From contig NZ_LT906451.1 in NCBI RefSeq assembly GCF_900187355.1, positions 434,501-498,500 of the forward strand: DNA of 64,000 nucleotides. The letters run 5' to 3'. The notes under the pieces were generated by a model. The model was not told the DNA's origin. It was given only the letters and a program-made list of their open reading frames with translations, and did no database searches. The position numbers and the translations under genes are program-made. The stretch comes from Legionella lansingensis (GTDB taxonomy: Bacteria > Pseudomonadota > Gammaproteobacteria > Legionellales > Legionellaceae). Shown here one piece after another: positions 46,554-56,932 of the stretch; position 1 is the first letter of the stretch; the number at the start of each line of letters is the position of its first letter.

Positions 46554-46583
46554 TCGCTCCTTTTAAATGAAGGTGTAATGTGA

Positions 46584-47252
46584 ATGCGAACAATTAAAAG
46601 CTTTGTGGTCCGCGGTGGACGTATCAGTAAACGTCAGCAATACGCTTTAGACCATTGGTTAAAGGATTACGAGCTTTCTTTGCAAGAGATACCTTGGAAT
46701 CTCGAGCAAATATTTGGTAGGCAGGCCGATACTATCGTCGAAATTGGTTTCGGTATGGGCGCCTCCCTACAAGCGATGGCAGAAGAACATCCTGAATTTA
46801 ATTTTATAGGTATTGAAGTTCATCGGGCAGGTGTTGGTAGTCTAACAGCAGGTTTGCATGAAAAGGGAATCAAGAACGTAAGAATTATTCTTCATGATGC
46901 GGTAGAAGTCTTTAAACATTGTTTGCCAAAAGAGACTTTGGCTGGCGTGCAAATTTTTTTTCCTGACCCTTGGCCCAAAAAGCGTCACCACAAGCGTCGA
47001 TTAATACAAGCGGAATTTATTAAGTTGTTAATTGCGAGCATCAAGTCTGGTGGATTCGTTCATTGTGCCACGGATTGGCAAGAATATGCTGAACATATGC
47101 TTGCTGTATTGTCTGTGGAACCTGAACTAAGAAATATGGACGAGAAGGGTGGTTTTTCCCCAAGGCCAAAGACTAGGCCGTTAACCAAATTTGAGCAACG
47201 TGGTCATAAGCTCGGGCACGGGGTATGGGATTTGATTTTTAAAAAGATATGA
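46584..47252 (+). CDS. trmB: tRNA (guanine-N7-)-methyltransferase
   Basis: Methylates G46 of tRNAs. The SAM-binding loop is TIVEIGFGMGASLQAMAEEH, and the catalytic/tRNA motif FPDPWPKKRHHKRRL is diagnostic. The 222-residue length is normal. The ankyrin gene follows after about 100 bases. Confidence 0.96.
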   Translation: MRTIKSFVVRGGRISKRQQYALDHWLKDYELSLQEIPWNLEQIFGRQADTIVEIGFGMGASLQAMAEEHPEFNFIGIEVHRAGVGSLTAGLHEKGIKNVRIILHDAVEVFKHCLPKETLAGVQIFFPDPWPKKRHHKRRLIQAEFIKLLIASIKSGGFVHCATDWQEYAEHMLAVLSVEPELRNMDEKGGFSPRPKTRPLTKFEQRGHKLGHGVWDLIFKKI

Positions 47253-47349
47253 GGCTATGAATAAAACAATTTTGATCTTCATTTGCCCAATATGTAAAAA
47301 TGGGTCGTGCAACAATTATCAGCTTTTCAATTTTTAAGGGATTAAAATT

Positions 47350-48747
47350 ATGGATCTATTTGATGAAATTAATCAGGCGATTAGAGAAAGCGTACAAGCT
47401 TGCCTTCGTTTACTTGAAGAAAAATTAAAATTAGATAGAAACCTTTTAAAGAACTGTTTTTGCCGAGACGGTAAGCAGCAAACAATTCTGAATTACCTTA
47501 TTGATTTGCATAGCGATGAGCTTAATTTACAAGAGGCTATTGCATGGCTTTTGCAGCACGATGTAAATATTAATTTAAATCAACCACTGCATCTTGCACT
47601 AAAACTTGAAAAATTAGATTTGGTACGTCTTATTCTGCAAAAGTGTGTTGTCGAGTCTGTAAAAGAGCCCGGAAAAAAGCTAGATCTTGATTCTCGTGAT
47701 CACGAAGGGAAGACCCTGATTTATAGGATTCTTCAGGCAGGGGATCTTGAATCTCTCACAATCGTGATTGACAAGGGCATTGATGTTAATCAGCCCAGCC
47801 TTTTTACCCAATCTGTGGAGCTGCAACCGTTGCATCAAGCAGTTATTCATAATTTACCAGAGGCTGTTGCAGCATTACTGCGGGTAGGAGCACAGCTTAA
47901 TAATCCCTTTGGTTTTGCAAACGACAATGCACTCTTGCTAGCTGCACGTACGGGAGCAGTCAAAGTCATCGAGGAAATACTTGCTTTTTGGCGGCGATTG
48001 CCTCCAGAACAACAGGATCAAATCTTCTTAAACAAGTCAAATAATAAGCAATATACTGCTATTGGTTTTCTATGTATGCGGTTGCATGACGAGGAAGAAC
48101 CACAGGAAGCCATACGTGGTATAGCTGTGCTATTGTGTAATGGAGCCAATGTACCTGCCGAACCTCTGCTTCACTCTTTGCTCATGGATAATCGCAAAGC
48201 GTTATTTAAGGAAGTAAAAGAGTACACTAAAGGGGATCCCAAATTAGCTGCTGCTTTTCTGCGTCGTTGTCATAATAAAAAAGACCCCTTGCATGAGATT
48301 ATGTATGCCAAGAATTCCTGGAGCCAAGCTTTAAGACATTTATTTGGTAGAGCAGATGACTTGGCCTTTGAGATGGAAGCGCTGATACCGCTGCCTGATG
48401 AAAATTCTCCAAAACAAACCCAGGAACCCAAAGAGCAACACCACCGGGAAGATGAAACGCTATTTGAGAGAGATGAAATTCTCTTTGCACAGTTCGTAAA
48501 GGAATATAAAAAATCAATTAATGATCGTATGAAGATATGGAAATGGACCCTATTTAATCCCTGGAGTGAGATGCTTCATTTAATTGCGGAAGGAAAGGTC
48601 ACTTGTTGGCAGCATGTAGTTAACCACGCTGAAACACATCCTGATACACGTACTGATAAGATAGTTAAACAAATGATGAAATCGACAGAGGCTCTTCATG
48701 AGGATTTTAATGCTAGAGAGGAGAATGGTGCAATCCTTAAGACTTAA
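47350..48747 (+). CDS. Ankyrin-repeat protein, probable Dot/Icm effector (AnkC/LegA12-like position)
   Basis: A 465-residue soluble protein. About five ankyrin-type units lie in the first half, for example QPLHLALKLEKLDLVRLILQ, GKTLIYRILQAGDLESLTIV, LQPLHQAVIHNLPEAVAALL and NDNALLLAARTGAVKVIEEI. The C-terminal half is charged, with a Glu/Gln/His-rich stretch (PKQTQEPKEQHHREDETLFE). Acidic C-terminal stretches occur in many Dot/Icm substrates. In L. pneumophila, lpg0483 (AnkC/LegA12) lies, as I recall, in this neighbourhood near trmB and hflK, so this is probably its counterpart. Its host target is unknown to me. Confidence 0.75.
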   Translation: MDLFDEINQAIRESVQACLRLLEEKLKLDRNLLKNCFCRDGKQQTILNYLIDLHSDELNLQEAIAWLLQHDVNINLNQPLHLALKLEKLDLVRLILQKCVVESVKEPGKKLDLDSRDHEGKTLIYRILQAGDLESLTIVIDKGIDVNQPSLFTQSVELQPLHQAVIHNLPEAVAALLRVGAQLNNPFGFANDNALLLAARTGAVKVIEEILAFWRRLPPEQQDQIFLNKSNNKQYTAIGFLCMRLHDEEEPQEAIRGIAVLLCNGANVPAEPLLHSLLMDNRKALFKEVKEYTKGDPKLAAAFLRRCHNKKDPLHEIMYAKNSWSQALRHLFGRADDLAFEMEALIPLPDENSPKQTQEPKEQHHREDETLFERDEILFAQFVKEYKKSINDRMKIWKWTLFNPWSEMLHLIAEGKVTCWQHVVNHAETHPDTRTDKIVKQMMKSTEALHEDFNAREENGAILKT

Positions 48748-48774
48748 TCTATTGAGAAGACTCCCGTCATTTGC

Positions 48775-48803
48775 TTGCTTAAAGCGAGTATACCCCATAG
48801 AAT
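48775..48803 (+). promoter_or_regulatory. Candidate sigma-70 promoter for hflK-hflC
   Basis: TTGCTT (48775-48780), a 17-base spacer and TAGAAT (48798-48803), about 33 bases before the hflK ATG. A GGGAG site lies between them and the start. Confidence 0.45.
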
Positions 48804-48835
48804 TCTAATTTTCTGTGTTAAGGCGGGAGATATAG

Positions 48836-49981
48836 ATGAGTTGGAATGAGCCGGATAAGGGCAAGGATCCATGGAGTGGTAAAAATCAGCCACCCGATTT
48901 GGATGAGGCACTGAAGCGTTTTCAAGAAAAACTCAAGAAAACCTTTTTTGGCGGCTCCAATCAACCTGAAGGCGGTTCTTCTGGTACTAAAAGTGGTGGT
49001 CTACTAGCCCTAATGATTGCCCTACTTGTTTTTGTTTTATGGGCTTTATCCGGAATTTTCATTGTCGATCCCGCTGAGCAGGCTGTCATATTACGCTTTG
49101 GCAAATATGTCGAAACAGTAGGTCCAGGACCTCATTGGATTCCGCGTATCATTTCTTCCAAAATTGTAAAAAACGTCGATCGAGTTTCGGATTATTCGTA
49201 CTCTGCGCAAATGCTAACCAAGGATGAGAACCTTGTTTCGGTCTCTGTCGTGGTGCAGTATCGTATTGGCGATCTTGAAGAATATTTATTTAATGTCTCC
49301 GATCCGCAAGAAAGTTTGCAGCAGGCCACTTCAAGTGCGCTAAGACAGGTCGTTGGAACCACTACGTTTGATCAAATTATCACCGAAGGTCGTGAAGCTT
49401 GGGGAACCAATGTTCAAGACACTTTAGTTAAAATCCTTAACCAATATAAAGCGGGTATTGTTATTGTGAATGTATCCCCACAACCTGCCCGTGCTCCTGA
49501 AAATGTTCAAGATGCTTTTGATGATGCTATCAAAGCAAGAGAAGATGAGAAGCGTTTTAAAGAGCAAGCCTTGGCTTATCAAGCACGCGTTGTCCCCATA
49601 GCGGAAGGTAATGCGAAGCGTATTCTTGCAGAGGCACAGGCTTTTGCACAACAAGTAACTTTTCGTGCGCAAGGGGAAGTCGCAGAATTTTTAGCGTTAC
49701 TCCCTGAGTATGTCTTGGCGCCCTTCGTTACTTCCCAGCGAATGTATTTGGAAACCATGCAGTACGTCTTAAATAAGAGCAGCAAAATTATCGTTGATAA
49801 TAAAGCAGGGAATTTGCTTTATTTACCTTTGGATAAATTAGTAGGCACTAAAACTGCTTTAGCTACTCCTATGCAGGCAGGAGTGGCTAAAGAAGGTACA
49901 GTTAGTAATGAAGCAGAAGGCACGATAGTCACTGATCGCAACATCGGTAGACGCACTTATCGACCGGGGAGGAATGACTAA
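48836..49981 (+). CDS. hflK: HflK, membrane regulator of the FtsH protease
   Basis: HflK and HflC form a large membrane-anchored cage around FtsH. The 381-residue protein has a Gly/Pro-rich cytoplasmic N-terminus, one membrane helix (LLALMIALLVFVLWALSGIF) and an SPFH/band-7 domain beginning IVDPAEQAVILRFGKYVETV. The stop codon nearly abuts the hflC ATG. Unlike the common gammaproteobacterial order, no hfq or hflX precedes it. Confidence 0.95.
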   Translation: MSWNEPDKGKDPWSGKNQPPDLDEALKRFQEKLKKTFFGGSNQPEGGSSGTKSGGLLALMIALLVFVLWALSGIFIVDPAEQAVILRFGKYVETVGPGPHWIPRIISSKIVKNVDRVSDYSYSAQMLTKDENLVSVSVVVQYRIGDLEEYLFNVSDPQESLQQATSSALRQVVGTTTFDQIITEGREAWGTNVQDTLVKILNQYKAGIVIVNVSPQPARAPENVQDAFDDAIKAREDEKRFKEQALAYQARVVPIAEGNAKRILAEAQAFAQQVTFRAQGEVAEFLALLPEYVLAPFVTSQRMYLETMQYVLNKSSKIIVDNKAGNLLYLPLDKLVGTKTALATPMQAGVAKEGTVSNEAEGTIVTDRNIGRRTYRPGRND

Positions 49982-50899
49982 ATGAATGCAGCAAAAACAA
50001 CACTAGGCATTCTTGCGTTTGTCATCTTAATGGTGGTGTTCGCGAGCGTTTTTACGATTACCCAAGGACAGCATGGAATTTTGCTTCGTCTCGGACGTTT
50101 AGTCGTTGATGCTAACACGCAAAAAGTTAAAATTTTGGGTCCAGGGTTACATATAAAAACACCGTTTATCGAAAGTGTGCGGATTTTTGATACTCGCATT
50201 CAAACTTTGGATATAAAATCCTCCCGTATCGTTACTAAGGAGAAAAAAGACGTTATCGCTGACTATTATGTCAAATGGCGTATTGCTGACTTGGCCAAAT
50301 ACTATAAGTCCACGGGGGGTAATGAGTTCAAAGCGGAAACGTTGCTCGAGCAACAATTGAATACCTCTTTGCGAGCAGAATTTGGTAAGCGTTTGATTTC
50401 TGAAGTGTCTGGTGGACGCGAAGATCTTACAGAAAAGCTCCGTGATAAAGCAGAGCAGCAAGCAAATCAATTGGGAATTCAAATCGTTGATGTGCGGATC
50501 AAAGGAATTGAGTTTCCTGAAACCACGAGTAATAACATCTTTCAGTTCATGCGAGCAAATATGCAGAGGATAGCAAATAGTCATCGTGCTGATGGCAGTG
50601 CAGCCGCAGAGGCTATTAAAGCGGCTGCTGATGCAAAGGTAACGATTTTGTTGGCGCAAGCACAGAGTGAGGGTCAAAAAATTAGAGCGCGAGGTCAAGC
50701 TACGGCGGCTAAAATTTATGCAGACGCTTTTAATAAAAATCCAGATTTCTTTGTTTTTTATCGTAGTCTGAAAGCTTATGAAGGTAGTTTCAATAGTAAA
50801 CAATCTGTCCTTGTGTTGGATCAAAGCAGTGCTTTTTTTGATTACTTTAGGAATGCATTGACAAAGGGTAATGGCACTAAGCCAGAAAAGACATTATAA
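49982..50899 (+). CDS. hflC: HflC, membrane regulator of the FtsH protease
   Basis: Partner of HflK. A 305-residue SPFH protein with an N-terminal membrane helix (LGILAFVILMVVFASVFTIT) and the band-7 region (QGQHGILLRLGRLVVD). A long Ala-rich coiled coil follows (DGSAAAEAIKAAADAKVTIL). It starts directly after hflK and ends before a strong hairpin at 50920. Confidence 0.95.
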   Translation: MNAAKTTLGILAFVILMVVFASVFTITQGQHGILLRLGRLVVDANTQKVKILGPGLHIKTPFIESVRIFDTRIQTLDIKSSRIVTKEKKDVIADYYVKWRIADLAKYYKSTGGNEFKAETLLEQQLNTSLRAEFGKRLISEVSGGREDLTEKLRDKAEQQANQLGIQIVDVRIKGIEFPETTSNNIFQFMRANMQRIANSHRADGSAAAEAIKAAADAKVTILLAQAQSEGQKIRARGQATAAKIYADAFNKNPDFFVFYRSLKAYEGSFNSKQSVLVLDQSSAFFDYFRNALTKGNGTKPEKTL

Positions 50900-50919
50900 T
50901 GCCCAATTTTTTCTAAATT

Positions 50920-50948
50920 GGGTTAAGTAATACGCTTAACCCTTTTTT
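50920..50948 (+). terminator. Intrinsic terminator after hflC, overlapping an alternative hairpin
   Basis: GGGTTAAG, seven-base loop, CTTAACCC followed by six T. Its 5' arm overlaps another perfect hairpin (CCCAATTT at 50902-50909 with AAATTGGG at 50915-50922); the two structures exclude each other. This could terminate hflKC or modulate readthrough into the DUF2065 gene and purA. Confidence 0.7.
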
Positions 50949-50963
50949 GTTGGAGGCTGTTTG

Positions 50964-52482
<1,519 letters not shown>

Positions 52483-52525
52483 GCACTTGGTTCTGAGAGT
52501 AGGCGTTAAGTTAACGATTTTTCTA

Positions 52526-52574
52526 TTCTCGAATTACTGCTCCCGGAGCGAGTCCGGGAGCGGGGATTCGAGAA
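52526..52574. repeat. Palindromic hairpin repeat after purA
   Basis: Nested inverted repeat: outer TTCTCGAAT/ATTCGAGAA, inner CTCCCGGA-GCGAG-TCCGGGAG. The layout resembles the CCGTGG-type repeats elsewhere in the window but with a different stem. It lies in the apparent 5' extension of the next ORF, which supports the downstream start there. Confidence 0.65.
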
Positions 52575-52618
52575 CGCTTAACTTAATGGCAATGGGCATT
52601 TGGCTGCATGGAGGTGCT

Positions 52619-53656
52619 ATGCGTTCTGCTTTTTGGAAAATGTTAAAGGATTATCAGCCAGTTAGCACAACAGGGGTCTTGGCTCATACCTACTATTGGC
52701 TTACATGGCTCGGATCCGGTGACTTTGTTTATAAGAATCCAAACTTTAAACCACCTGAAACTGAGGATCCTTCTCTTAAACAGGGTATTGTTATTTATTG
52801 CGTTTATGGCACTGCAGACCAACCTGGCTCATTTGCTCGCATTGCAAGCCGTCTGCTGGCAGAAGGGGTGCCTGATTATGTCTCAGAAATCCATCTTGTG
52901 GCTTTTGATCACCGATATCAGGGTAAAGGGATTCGTTATTTCTCTAAAAAATTAATAGAAAAGATAAAGACAAATGGCCATAGCCATGTCATTTTTATGG
53001 GGCATTCACGAGGGGGGATAATTATTGCCGACGCCACAGAATATCGCGCAGCAGCAGAAGGGATTAAGGTGCATGGTGTTGTCTCTATCTGCGCACCTCA
53101 TGGTGGCTCTCCATTGGCCATACAACCGTTATCATTATTTTCAACTTCAGTAGAAGAGATGCAAATTAATAGCTCGTTTCTAGCTAGACTGAATAAAAAA
53201 ATTTCACAATCAGAAAATAACTATTTTTTTGTGGCTGTTGAAGAAGATGCTATTGTTCCTCCTGAAGCTACCTTCGTAGAAGGTTACGTTGAAAAACATC
53301 CTGAGTCTCGATTGATTCTCAATCGTCATGGACATCTATCTATTATGTCCTCTAGACGCCTGGTAAGGCATCTCGGAGAGAAGTTGTTTGAATTTGGTGC
53401 AACTTTATTCCCACAAAGTAAGTCTGATTTAAACGTTACTACTGTCTCTGGAAAAGAAGAGATAGATGAGTGGATAGATATAACGGGCGATGATTCTGGT
53501 GAGCATTTGTTTGAGGTTGCTTTATCTCCACAAAATAAGTCTGATTTAAACGGTGATGATGCTATCCCTGAAAAAGCAGAGATAGAAGGCGAGTGGGTAG
53601 ATGTAACGGGTGATGATGATTTTGCAGCTGATCGTTTGCCAAGCATGAGTAAATAA
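52619..53656 (+). CDS. Alpha/beta-hydrolase with duplicated acidic C-terminal tail, possible effector
   Basis: The core is a lipase-like alpha/beta-hydrolase: nucleophile elbow MGHSRGGIII, CAPHGGSPLA after it, a possible acid in VEEDAIVPPEA and a histidine in NRHGHLSIMSS. No signal peptide is seen from the chosen start at 52619, which has GGAGG four bases upstream; the longer ORF runs through a palindrome. The last 85 or so residues are a tandem duplication: FPQSKSDLN then DEWIDITGDD, and SPQNKSDLN then GEWVDVTGDD. Each repeat has W-x-x-hydrophobic in an acidic context, like an LC3-interacting motif. An acidic tail also suits Dot/Icm export. Function is inferred; no name is claimed. Confidence 0.72.
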   Translation: MRSAFWKMLKDYQPVSTTGVLAHTYYWLTWLGSGDFVYKNPNFKPPETEDPSLKQGIVIYCVYGTADQPGSFARIASRLLAEGVPDYVSEIHLVAFDHRYQGKGIRYFSKKLIEKIKTNGHSHVIFMGHSRGGIIIADATEYRAAAEGIKVHGVVSICAPHGGSPLAIQPLSLFSTSVEEMQINSSFLARLNKKISQSENNYFFVAVEEDAIVPPEATFVEGYVEKHPESRLILNRHGHLSIMSSRRLVRHLGEKLFEFGATLFPQSKSDLNVTTVSGKEEIDEWIDITGDDSGEHLFEVALSPQNKSDLNGDDAIPEKAEIEGEWVDVTGDDDFAADRLPSMSK

Positions 53657-53702
53657 ATGCGCGCTATCCTGGTTACTGCCATTAAATTAAAGATTTTAGT
53701 GT

Positions 53703-53734
53703 CTCGAATTACCGTGACTTGACCACGGTATCCA
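53703..53734. repeat. Single unit of the CCGTGG-type palindromic repeat
   Basis: Reads CTCGAATTACCGTGACTTGA then CCACGGTATCCA, one half of the paired element at 62738-62815. It lies directly beyond the stop codon of the adenosine deaminase gene. Confidence 0.7.
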
Positions 53735-53736
53735 TT

Positions 53737-55227
53737 TTAGTGGGGCGCTTTGCTTAAATAGGTTTTTTCAAATTCACTTAGCTTTTCTTCCAACTGCCAT
53801 TGCAATTTTGCTTTTTCATTGTTTTTAATGAATTGTAGGCAGCTTTGGCTTTGGAAGTTAGCGCACTCAGAGATGGGTTTAGCCTCTTTAGGATCTGCCC
53901 ATAGACTTTTCCCAGGCAAGAAACTATAAGTGAGTGCATTGCGATTGATTAGTTTTAAGGTAGGGTAGTCAATATCATGATTTAAAACAGCTTCAACATA
54001 TTCGCGAGTAAGATCCGTACGCAGAATGCCTTCATCATCAGTAGATAGAACCACCGGAACGTTATGTGTCAGGTAATAACGTAGAGGATGGGCTTTACCA
54101 TAGCAGCCAAGGATTTCTCGGTTACTGGTTAAATTGATTTCAATGGGGATTTGCTTGGTAGCCATGGTTCTTAAGAGATCCTCGGAGTTATCTTCGTATG
54201 CGATAGCTGTACCATGTCCTATTCTTTCTGCATGGGCAATATGAACGGCCTCATTAATATGAAAATTCAAATCATTAGGTTCAACAAAACTAGGTGCTAA
54301 TTCTCCAGCATGTAAACTAAGATGGACTGCAGGGTAGGCTTTACGCAAAAAAGCAAAGATTTGCATTTGTTGATGATAATCGCGCAAGGAAATGATTCCA
54401 TCTTCTGGCTGCACAAGATTGACCGCCACGATATCTTTAGAGTTGGACGCGGCTGCAAAGGCATTGAGGGCTTGAGCGAACACTTTTTCAAGTGGCTGCT
54501 CACGCAAGACATAGTACTGAAACCTTACTGTTAGTTGGCAAACCTCCTGATTTGGAGATTGAGTACAGCCCAGTTTTTTCCTGGTTTTTTTCAACAGATC
54601 AGCGCTTTCATCGATGGTAAATTTAATATTTTCCTGAAAAGCTTTATCTGCGAGTAATTTTTTTTGTGCGTTAGCGTAAGTATTTTTCAGTAGATCAGGG
54701 GTTCCAAAAAAAGAAGAGCGTGCATTATCGGGTAATATCATAATTTCTAAATATTGTTCATGCTGATTAGCTGCGCGTTGCATGATGTCGGCTAGTAATT
54801 CCGGGCTATAGCCAAGTACTACGGGCATGAATTTAGAAAAGCTGTTAAAAAAATGGTCGTGACCTGATTCATTGCCAGGGTTAAAATTCTTCATTGACCA
54901 GGCTTGAATTGTTTTATCATAAAGAGTTGGTTGATTCATGAGTTCTTGAACGTTAATACTCTGACATTCTTCAATCCTTTTGCTTACCGCAAAAGTCCCT
55001 TTATCCAAACAGTAATTTTCGCGAGCCGCGATCGTAAGCATCTTTTCAGGGTAGGCTCCCCCAGCTAGGTGATAATGCAGTTCGCCTCCTTTAGGCATTT
55101 GTTTCAAAAAAGTATACAAGGCATTGGGATCATTTTTAATGTCGTTAAAATAGTGATTAATGTCTGCAAGAACGAGGGATTGCCAACCGAGGAAAAATAA
55201 AAAAATGGTAAATTTAAAGAAACGCAT
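53737..55227 (-). CDS. Secreted/periplasmic adenosine deaminase-like protein
   Basis: A 496-residue amidohydrolase of the adenosine deaminase family with a signal peptide (FKFTIFLFFLGWQSLVLA). Metal and catalytic motifs are seen in GELHYHLAGGAYPEKM, LSLHAGELAP, ERIGHGTAIAYE, EINLTSNREILGCYG and VVLSTDDEGI. The extended N-terminal region and secretion resemble the ADGF/CECR1-like group rather than cytosolic Add. A secreted enzyme of this kind could degrade host adenosine or allow purine scavenging; this is inference. It is convergent with the hydrolase gene. Confidence 0.85.
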   Translation of the reverse strand: MRFFKFTIFLFFLGWQSLVLADINHYFNDIKNDPNALYTFLKQMPKGGELHYHLAGGAYPEKMLTIAARENYCLDKGTFAVSKRIEECQSINVQELMNQPTLYDKTIQAWSMKNFNPGNESGHDHFFNSFSKFMPVVLGYSPELLADIMQRAANQHEQYLEIMILPDNARSSFFGTPDLLKNTYANAQKKLLADKAFQENIKFTIDESADLLKKTRKKLGCTQSPNQEVCQLTVRFQYYVLREQPLEKVFAQALNAFAAASNSKDIVAVNLVQPEDGIISLRDYHQQMQIFAFLRKAYPAVHLSLHAGELAPSFVEPNDLNFHINEAVHIAHAERIGHGTAIAYEDNSEDLLRTMATKQIPIEINLTSNREILGCYGKAHPLRYYLTHNVPVVLSTDDEGILRTDLTREYVEAVLNHDIDYPTLKLINRNALTYSFLPGKSLWADPKEAKPISECANFQSQSCLQFIKNNEKAKLQWQLEEKLSEFEKTYLSKAPH

Positions 55228-55330
55228 AAAAACTCAGAAACAGCCGATCGTTTAGAGGGCGATTATCTCATAAAACAGTGCCAAGAGTCTAACTTATTTA
55301 TGCAATAAGAATAAATTTTGATCATTAAGC

Positions 55331-55363
55331 TAAGGAAGGCCACAGGTATAATGCCTGTGGCCT
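55331..55363 (-). terminator. Terminator-like hairpin after ctp
   Basis: Read leftward, AGGCCACAGG pairs perfectly with CCTGTGGCCT across a seven-base loop, followed by TTCCTT. It starts five bases beyond the ctp stop codon. The stem is very strong, the T-run poor. Confidence 0.6.
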
Positions 55364-55368
55364 GCTCA

Positions 55369-56709
55369 TTATCGTTTCGCAACTGCAAGGCCTTTTAGGA
55401 TTGTCAGTGCAGCATATAATTGATAATCCTCATGCAGTAAATCCTCATCATCTTTTACTGCAAGATGATTGCCTTGTTTTTCAGTTTCACCATTAAGTAA
55501 GTGACCATTTAAATCTGCCTCACTAAAACCGGCAAAAGCGCCTGCCTTATTATCCGCTTTGGGTACAGATATTTCCTCAACCACAATATCAGGTGTAATG
55601 CCCTTTGCTTGAATAGAGGTGCCTGCTGGTGTGTAGTACAGGGCTGTCGTTAATTTAATGCCGCGTTTATCATCGAGCGGCAGTACGGTTTGTACAGAGC
55701 CTTTACCAAAGCTTTGGGTGCCAAGAATAATCGCCCGTTTATTATCTTTCAGAGCGCCGGCTACAATTTCAGAAGCAGAAGCTGAACCATTGTTAATCAA
55801 AACTACCAAAGGAGCGTTATCAAGGATGTCACCAGGGTTGGCTAGGGCCGTGAATTTTGAACCAGGTAAACGGCCTTGAGTATAAACAATCAATTCAGGT
55901 TTACCACTTTTGCCTGCATCAAGAAAAGCATCAGAGACTTGAATGGCTGAGTCCAATAAGCCGCCAGGGTTATTGCGTAAATCAAGGATAAGGCCTTTTA
56001 ATTTACCTCCAGCCTGTTGCTTAAGCTGAGCAAGCGCTCTCTCCATATCATCACCGGTCATTGCTTGAAATTGTGTCAAGCGGATGTAACCATAGCCATC
56101 ATCAAGTAACTTGCTCTTTACACTTTTTACTAAAATCTTTTCACGAACCACAGAAAAACTAAGTGGTTTGCTTTCGCCTTTGCGCAAAATAGTTAAATCA
56201 AGGGTAGTTCCTTCTTTACCTCGCATAAGATCAACGGCTTCTTTTAAAGTGATCCCTTGCACAGATTTTGTCCCGAGCTTAATGATGTAATCGCCTGCCT
56301 TGATCCCTGCTTTCCAAGCGGGCGTATCCACCAAAGGCGTCACGACTTTAACAACGCCTTCTTCCATGGTGACTTCGATACCTAAACCACCAAACTCACC
56401 ACTGGTGGATGTTTGTAATTCTTTAAAGGAATCTTCATCCAGGTAAGTTGAATGCGGATCAAGACCATTTAGCATTCCACGGATAGCATTATCAAATAAT
56501 TCCTTGTCATCCACTGGTTTTACGTAGTACTTTTTGATTTGACCAATGGCATTAGAAAATCGCTGGACGTCCTCCATTGGAATTCTTTTAGTGGCTGTAT
56601 CTTCAGGTGTGGTTGTTTCTTCAACAGCAGTAAATGCTGCCGAAGGAAAAAGGAAAGCGGTCGTTAGTAAAGCGACAAGCGCTTTATAATAAAACCGTTT
56701 GTTGTGCAT
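55369..56709 (-). CDS. ctp: C-terminal processing peptidase (S41, CtpA family)
   Basis: A periplasmic carboxy-terminal processing protease. The 446-residue protein has a signal peptide (LVALLTTAFLFPSAAFTA), a PDZ domain (FGGLGIEVTMEEGVVKVVTP) and the S41 protease domain with LDLRNNPGGLLDSAIQV and the catalytic Ser/Lys in NNGSASASEIVAGAL and GTQSFGKGSVQTV. In the envC-ctp neighbourhood, such enzymes often help control cell-wall hydrolases. It follows envC by about 220 bases in the same direction. Confidence 0.95.
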   Translation of the reverse strand: MHNKRFYYKALVALLTTAFLFPSAAFTAVEETTTPEDTATKRIPMEDVQRFSNAIGQIKKYYVKPVDDKELFDNAIRGMLNGLDPHSTYLDEDSFKELQTSTSGEFGGLGIEVTMEEGVVKVVTPLVDTPAWKAGIKAGDYIIKLGTKSVQGITLKEAVDLMRGKEGTTLDLTILRKGESKPLSFSVVREKILVKSVKSKLLDDGYGYIRLTQFQAMTGDDMERALAQLKQQAGGKLKGLILDLRNNPGGLLDSAIQVSDAFLDAGKSGKPELIVYTQGRLPGSKFTALANPGDILDNAPLVVLINNGSASASEIVAGALKDNKRAIILGTQSFGKGSVQTVLPLDDKRGIKLTTALYYTPAGTSIQAKGITPDIVVEEISVPKADNKAGAFAGFSEADLNGHLLNGETEKQGNHLAVKDDEDLLHEDYQLYAALTILKGLAVAKR

Positions 56710-56932
56710 ACTGTTCTCCTTGGTAGGTTGGCGCGCAACAAGCGGCCAGCTCCGGGTATAGGTACATGTAGCAATATAAATGCCAAGGCCTAATTAAGAG
56801 TTTGGTTAATAAATTCTGCTATCGATTTAAAATAACTAACTATTGATTCCCGGTCTTCCCGGTCCTTTGGGGGTGTTTGTGTTACATCAACTGTGGTCCT
56901 TGATCATCTGCTAGCGAATCTATTAATTTCCT

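Noticed and set aside
50147..50824. 225-codon minus-strand ORF opposite hflC
   Set aside because: Shadow of hflC, which has a clear family match; the antisense product is Ser/Leu/Cys/Phe-rich without a domain.
53326..53682. 118-codon minus-strand ORF opposite the hydrolase tail
   Set aside because: Its repeated Ser/Pro pattern merely mirrors the tandem repeat on the coding strand.
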